64,000 bases of DNA. Source: Lachancea mirantina (lineage: Eukaryota; Ascomycota; Saccharomycetes; Saccharomycetales; Saccharomycetaceae). Shown here one piece after another: positions 59,788 through 64,000 of the stretch. A program made the translations under genes and the position numbers. The notes beneath the pieces are model-generated. The model made no database searches and was not told where the DNA came from. It saw nothing but the letters and a program-made list of their open reading frames with translations. The stretch spans positions 760,038 through 824,037 of the forward strand of contig LT598462.1 of NCBI GenBank assembly GCA_900074745.1. The letters are read 5' to 3'. Each line of letters begins with the position of its first letter. The first letter of the stretch is position 1.

Positions 59788-61542
59788 ATGGAATACGAGT
59801 CTGACAAATTCACAAAAGTCGAGACCGACACCACAACGGTGCGCACAAACTCTCAATATGGAACTCGCACGTCGGCCATCCGCAGATTTAAGGATTCGTT
59901 CAAGGTAAGCGAGCTCAATGAAATTCCGGAAGACTGTGAATCTGGTGAGCTTACGGAACAAGAAAAGATCCAGCTGAACCTGGCGCAGCAGCCTTATAAA
60001 AAGGTGTTGAGCCAAAGACATCTCAGTATGATTGCCATCGGAGGAACTCTGGGAACTGGCCTTTTCATTGGTCTGGGGTATTCCTTGGCCTCCGGTCCTG
60101 GATCACTGTTGATCGGTTTCTTACTAGTGGGTACTTCTATGTTCTGTGTGGTTCAGAGTGCAGCAGAACTTTCGTGCCAATTTCCTGTTTCCGGGTCGTA
60201 CGCTACGCATGTCAGCAGATTCGTTGATCAGTCTATTGGGTTTACGGTTGCGACAAACTACTCTTTATCTTGGTTGATCTCATTCCCGAGTGAGCTGATC
60301 GGTTGTTCCCTAACGATATCTTACTGGAATCAATCGGTTAATCCTGCCGTATGGGTTGCTATCTTTTACGTCTTTATCATGGTTTTGAACTTGTTCGGCG
60401 TCAGAGGATTCGCGGAGACAGAAGTGTTCTTATCCATAATAAAGATTGTTGCCATCATTATCTTCATTATAATTGGGATTGTCTTGATTGCAGGAGGCGG
60501 CCCTAATTCCCAGGGCTACATAGGAACCAAGTATTGGCATGATCCGGGATCTTTTGCTGTACCAGTCTTCAAGAACCTATGTAACACCTTTGTGTCGGCA
60601 GCCTTTTCCTTTGGAGGTAGTGAGCTTGTTCTCTTGACTGCTACGGAATCCAAAAATATCTCGTCTATTTCACGAGCCGCCAAGGGCACATTCTGGAGAA
60701 TTGCGTTGTTCTATATCACGACAGTCGTCATTATTGGTTGTCTGGTTCCCTATAACGATGAACGTCTTCTAAATGGCTCTACAAGCGAAGATATCAGCGC
60801 TTCACCTTTTGTCATTGCCCTGAGCAATACAGGTTCCATGGGTACCAGAGTTTCCAACTTCATGAACGTTGTGATTTTAGTCGCAGTCGTTTCTGTCTGC
60901 AATTCATGCGTTTACGCGTCCTCAAGATTGATTCAGGCACTGGGTGCATCTGGACAATTACCCAAGATTTGCGGATACATGGACAGGAAGGGCAGACCTT
61001 TGGTTGGCATAGGTATAAGTGGAGTTATCGGTCTTTTGGGTTTCCTTGTCGCCTCTAATGAGCAAAGTGTTGTTTTTACATGGTTGTTTGCTTTGTGCTC
61101 CATATCGTCCTTTTTCACCTGGTTCTGTATCTGTCTATCTCAACTGCGCTTTAGGATGGCACTGAAAAAGCAAGGAAGATCTACAGACGAGATTGCCTAC
61201 AAATCGCTTCTAGGTGTTTATGGGGGGATATTAGGTTGTATCTTAAACGCCTTACTAATTGCTGGTGAGGTATATGTCTCCGCATTTCCGGTGGGCGAAC
61301 CGAGCTCTGCTAAGGCGTTTTTCGAGTACTGTCTAAGCATCCCGATTATGATCGTTGTCTACTTTGGGCACAAAATTTATCGGAACGACTGGAGGCATTG
61401 GTACATCAAGAGATCTGACATTGATCTTGATACCGGCTGCTCTGTTGAAAATTTGGAGCTTTTCCAGGAACAGAGGCAGGCCGAAAAAGATGAAATTGCC
61501 TCAAGGCCCTTTTACTATAAGGTTTATCGATTTTGGTGCTAA
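59788..61542 (+). CDS. MMP1: Amino acid permease, probably S-methylmethionine/SAM permease (Mmp1/Sam3-type)
   Basis: 584 aa with 12 predicted membrane spans of the yeast amino acid transporter family. The first span region is RHLSMIAIGGTLGTGLFIGLGYSLASGPGSLL, with a conserved FGVRGFAETEVFLSIIKI segment. The C-terminus ends in KVYRFWC, where a terminal Trp-Cys is typical of yeast permeases of this class. The specific substrate call rests on its neighbour, a homocysteine S-methyltransferase gene on the same strand 530 bp downstream; MMP1 and MHT1 are adjacent subtelomeric genes in S. cerevisiae. The start is the ATG at 59788; the frame further upstream lacks an ATG. A general amino acid permease is the alternative. 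Confidence 0.78.
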   Translation: MEYESDKFTKVETDTTTVRTNSQYGTRTSAIRRFKDSFKVSELNEIPEDCESGELTEQEKIQLNLAQQPYKKVLSQRHLSMIAIGGTLGTGLFIGLGYSLASGPGSLLIGFLLVGTSMFCVVQSAAELSCQFPVSGSYATHVSRFVDQSIGFTVATNYSLSWLISFPSELIGCSLTISYWNQSVNPAVWVAIFYVFIMVLNLFGVRGFAETEVFLSIIKIVAIIIFIIIGIVLIAGGGPNSQGYIGTKYWHDPGSFAVPVFKNLCNTFVSAAFSFGGSELVLLTATESKNISSISRAAKGTFWRIALFYITTVVIIGCLVPYNDERLLNGSTSEDISASPFVIALSNTGSMGTRVSNFMNVVILVAVVSVCNSCVYASSRLIQALGASGQLPKICGYMDRKGRPLVGIGISGVIGLLGFLVASNEQSVVFTWLFALCSISSFFTWFCICLSQLRFRMALKKQGRSTDEIAYKSLLGVYGGILGCILNALLIAGEVYVSAFPVGEPSSAKAFFEYCLSIPIMIVVYFGHKIYRNDWRHWYIKRSDIDLDTGCSVENLELFQEQRQAEKDEIASRPFYYKVYRFWC

Positions 61543-62071
61543 ATGGTTGCATTCGAGCTTGCCTCAGAGTGGATAATCGACTTCCACCAGCCCCCTTTTT
61601 CCTGATGTTATTTAAAGGTGTTGAGATATAGGCAATTAATGAGAAGGTTTCAGAGTGACAAGTGATGTAAGCCGTAAGTGGCTAGTGAGACCAGACTGAT
61701 AATCGAGCGCCCCTTCATGTAAAGAGTTTGTAGAATGGATTCTATGGAGCAGGATTGTGCATTAGTGAGGTCCTAAGTCCATTAATTCTGGCCCCATCCT
61801 TGAAAGAGTTATGCCACCTTGCTCTGAAGTTTAAGCGCCTGGAATGACTCAGCGAACCCTGTGACAAAATGAGTCAATGAGGCTCATTGCATTTTAAGAA
61901 AGTAGTCTTTTAGGAGGCTGACTAGTTCGGAAGAAAAAAAGAAAAGAAGAAAAATTTATCAAATATCACCGCCGACTTTACCTCATCGAGATAGCATTAA
62001 AAGAAAGCCACATTGATCTGTTGCACTACAAGGTTTGCGACCAAGCTTCTCCACAATTGAATACTTTCAAA
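61543..62071. promoter_or_regulatory. Permease-methyltransferase intergenic region
   Basis: 529 bp. No Cbf1-type CACGTG was found, although sulfur-regulated control might be expected. An A-rich stretch (61930-61955) precedes the methyltransferase start. Confidence 0.4.
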
Positions 62072-63049
62072 ATGGTACGCCTTCCTCTGAAGCAGCTACT
62101 TTTGGAAGATCCTGACAAGGTTCTTGTGCTTGATGGTGGTCAAGGCACGGAAATGGAAAATAGAGGTATCAAGGTTGCCAATCCTGTGTGGTCAACCATT
62201 CCGTTTGTTGACAAGTCATTTTGGGAAGATAAGTCGTCTGCACAAAGAAGAATAGTGGAAGGAATGTTCGACGACTTCATGAAGGCAGGCGCCGAAATTC
62301 TGATGACCGTCACTTACCAGGCCAGCTTCAAATCCGTATCAGAAAATACACCTATCAAAACTCTTCCCGACTACACCAATCTTCTCACCAAAATCGTCGA
62401 CTTTTCTCGTGAATGCATCGGGGAAGACAACTATCTGATCGGTACGATTGGGCCATGGGGTGCGCACGTTTGTTGCGAGTTCACTGGACATTATGGTCCA
62501 CGTCCCGAAAGCATTAATTACTATGAATACTTTAGGCCACAATTGGAACTTTTCAACACAAACGATAATCTCGATCTGATTGGTTTTGAAACCATTCCAA
62601 ATGTTCATGAGCTGAAGGCAATTTTGTCGTGGGATGAAAGGATTTTATCAAAGCCCTTTTACATCGGGCTTTCTGTCCATGAAAATGGTGTTTTGAGAGA
62701 TGGAACAACTATGGAGCAAATTGGAAATATAATCAAAGGTCTTGGAAACAGGAGAAACCCCAATCTTTTATTATTGGGAATCAACTGCGTCAGCTTTAAC
62801 GAGTCCCCGAACATTTTGGAGTCTCTGCATCGAGCCCTTCCCGACATGCCTCTACTGGCCTATCCAAATAGTGGCGAGGTATACGATACAGAGAAAAAGA
62901 TTTGGAATGCAAACAGCGACAAACTGAACAGTTGGGACACAGTGGTTAAGAGATACATTGATTGCGGGGCTCGCATCATCGGTGGCTGTTGTAGGACATC
63001 TCCAGCAGACATCGCTGAGGTGTCCGCTGCGGTAAAAAAATACACTTGA
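62072..63049 (+). CDS. MHT1: Homocysteine S-methyltransferase (Mht1/Sam4)
   Basis: 325 aa (yeast Mht1 324, Sam4 325). It transfers a methyl group from S-methylmethionine or S-adenosylmethionine to homocysteine, giving methionine. Zinc ligands: Cys in GINCVS and the Cys pair in IIGGCCRTSP. The N-terminal VLVLDGGQGTEMENRGI begins the barrel. The start is the ATG at 62072 (MVRLPLKQLL); an earlier in-frame stretch lacks an ATG. With the permease upstream it forms an S-methylmethionine utilisation pair. Confidence 0.94.
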   Translation: MVRLPLKQLLLEDPDKVLVLDGGQGTEMENRGIKVANPVWSTIPFVDKSFWEDKSSAQRRIVEGMFDDFMKAGAEILMTVTYQASFKSVSENTPIKTLPDYTNLLTKIVDFSRECIGEDNYLIGTIGPWGAHVCCEFTGHYGPRPESINYYEYFRPQLELFNTNDNLDLIGFETIPNVHELKAILSWDERILSKPFYIGLSVHENGVLRDGTTMEQIGNIIKGLGNRRNPNLLLLGINCVSFNESPNILESLHRALPDMPLLAYPNSGEVYDTEKKIWNANSDKLNSWDTVVKRYIDCGARIIGGCCRTSPADIAEVSAAVKKYT

Positions 63050-63234
63050 TTAGCATTTAGAAAGCTTGACGAGTCATGGTAGGTGACGTTCATGTTAAAC
63101 GCTGAGAAACCTTAGGAAGGCCCAAAGGCTCGCAACGTTGAGCTTTTATTCTAGTTAACTAATGAAACTTCTGATATTTGACGCAGTAAACCGAGAACAA
63201 TTGTGATGGCTCTGCAATTGTATTGAGATTTACC
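63050..63234. other. Spacer between MHT1 and LTR copy 2
   Basis: About 185 bp, no gene recognised. Confidence 0.4.
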
Positions 63235-63664
63235 TGTTGAGGATTACCGTTGTCGGTGATTGATAGATTTCTGAACTGCTCATTTAATTCGTTCATAGTT
63301 GATCTAAATAAAAAAGCTGATAAGGTGTTGAGTACTTATATCTCTCCGGGGCTATCTTACAACCATGACCACTACGATACTGGTCATATTAGCTCCTTCT
63401 GTACAATTCCCTGTTACATTGTTCCAATTTCGGAATCCGTTACTTTATCTAAGATTGACGATGAGTCATTCTTACGTTACCTGTTAGGTCATTCTTGAAG
63501 TGATGACGGGGTGTGAAGATACCATAACCATCATTGGAATCATTTCATTCCTATGACTTCATCTTGATTACAACCGTCCGTTCATTCTTCTAATTTTGTT
63601 CTGTCACATCGGTCACGCCATGATACAATTGAATGATATCCTGTCTCGCTATCTCCTTCTAACA
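63235..63664 (+). mobile_element. Degenerate solo LTR, copy 2
   Basis: 430 bp starting TGTTGAGG and ending CTCCTTCTAACA, opposite in orientation to copy 1 at 55596-56029. The open frame at 63250-63498 is a shadow of LTR sequence. Flanking bases TTACC and GTTCT give no target duplication. Confidence 0.78.
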
Positions 63665-64000
63665 GTTCTTGATGGCCAGGATACCCTACTTGTGTTCCGA
63701 ATGCAAATATGAGCGTGGGTGTTCGGTGTGTGACAGCCTGAGGGTGCCGTTGTGCTGGAGGCGGCAGGGATCATGGTGGGTACAGGCAGCGCAGAAAGAA
63801 TGTCACGTGCGACGGCGAGATATGGGTGTACTCTAACCTGCGAAGGACCACGTTTCGGGGGCTCTGGGCAAGATGTGATGGTGTGTGTGACATTAGATAC
63901 GCACACTGGTCAATAAATGGACGAAAAGAGGGGGGTTTGGTGTGAAATGGCCAGGGTGTAACTGCCTAACTTCGTGGGTGTCTGGGTGTTGGGATGTGGT
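63665..64000. other. G/T-rich right edge, possible telomere-proximal sequence
   Basis: The plus strand becomes rich in G and T, with GTGGGTGT, GGGTGT and finally GGGTGTCTGGGTG at 63976-63988. GTCTGGGTG is the core found in several budding-yeast telomere repeats and fits a Rap1 site. Only one such unit is visible before the window ends, so no tandem array is shown. A telomere start is a possibility, not established. Confidence 0.4.

Noticed and set aside
63250-63498. 82-aa frame near the right end and its 66-aa counterpart at 55808-56008
   Set aside because: They are the same LTR sequence read as protein; similarity between them reflects the repeat, not a gene.
1-64000. CRISPR arrays, bacterial operons or ribosome binding sites
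   Set aside because: The sequence is a yeast nuclear chromosome; no spaced direct repeats or prokaryotic gene organisation were seen.

Overview
The window is nuclear DNA from a budding yeast of the family Saccharomycetaceae that did not undergo the whole-genome duplication, most likely a Lachancea species. Genes that lie on separate Saccharomyces cerevisiae chromosomes (YGR205W-YGR210C, YJR021C-YJR025C, YJR073C-YJR077C, YKL209C-YKL214C, YLR044C-YLR045C) are interleaved here in single copy, as expected of an unduplicated ancestral order. Genes are dense and almost intronless, the two introns seen have yeast-type signals, and a hAT DNA transposon of the kind known from Lachancea is present. The genus is inferred; the species cannot be named.

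Layout. 0-1.6 kb holds only broken, unrecognised open frames. 1.6-9.7 kb is a conserved block: TDA10, REC107/MER2 (with intron), LSM8, MDE1, BNA1, a 1.3 kb gap, MVB12, CIR1, SER2 and a thioredoxin gene. A tRNA-Ser(AGA) at 9.9 kb is followed by an inactivated hAT transposon (10.3-13.6 kb) that still has recognisable terminal inverted repeats. 13.9-47.7 kb is again conserved chromosome: STU2, an RBM26/Rmn1-like RNA-binding gene, PDC1, DIP5, the YGR210C ATPase, OPI3, STE6, UBA1, MOG1, HOC1, CDC11, TRP3, SAC1, DOA1, YRA2 (with intron), MIR1 and a PaiB-like flavoprotein gene.

From about 47.7 kb to the end the character changes to gene-poor, subtelomere-like DNA. It carries two GNAT acetyltransferase genes (one bacterial-looking), an FLR1-type drug exporter, a DUF1989/urea-carboxylase-associated gene, an S-methylmethionine-permease-like gene paired with a homocysteine S-methyltransferase gene (the MMP1-MHT1 pair of S. 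cerevisiae), two degenerate solo LTRs of one family in opposite orientation, and a G/T-rich stretch at the right edge that could be the start of telomeric repeat.

Functional links. REC107 contains a perfect match to the Mer1-dependent splicing enhancer inside its intron, together with a weak 5' splice site, so meiosis-specific splicing is probably conserved. YRA2 needs a 155-nt intron to recover its conserved N-terminus. OPI3 has an inverted pair of Ino2/Ino4-type sites and TRP3 has a Gcn4 site. The terminal permease/methyltransferase pair would allow S-methylmethionine to serve as a methionine source.
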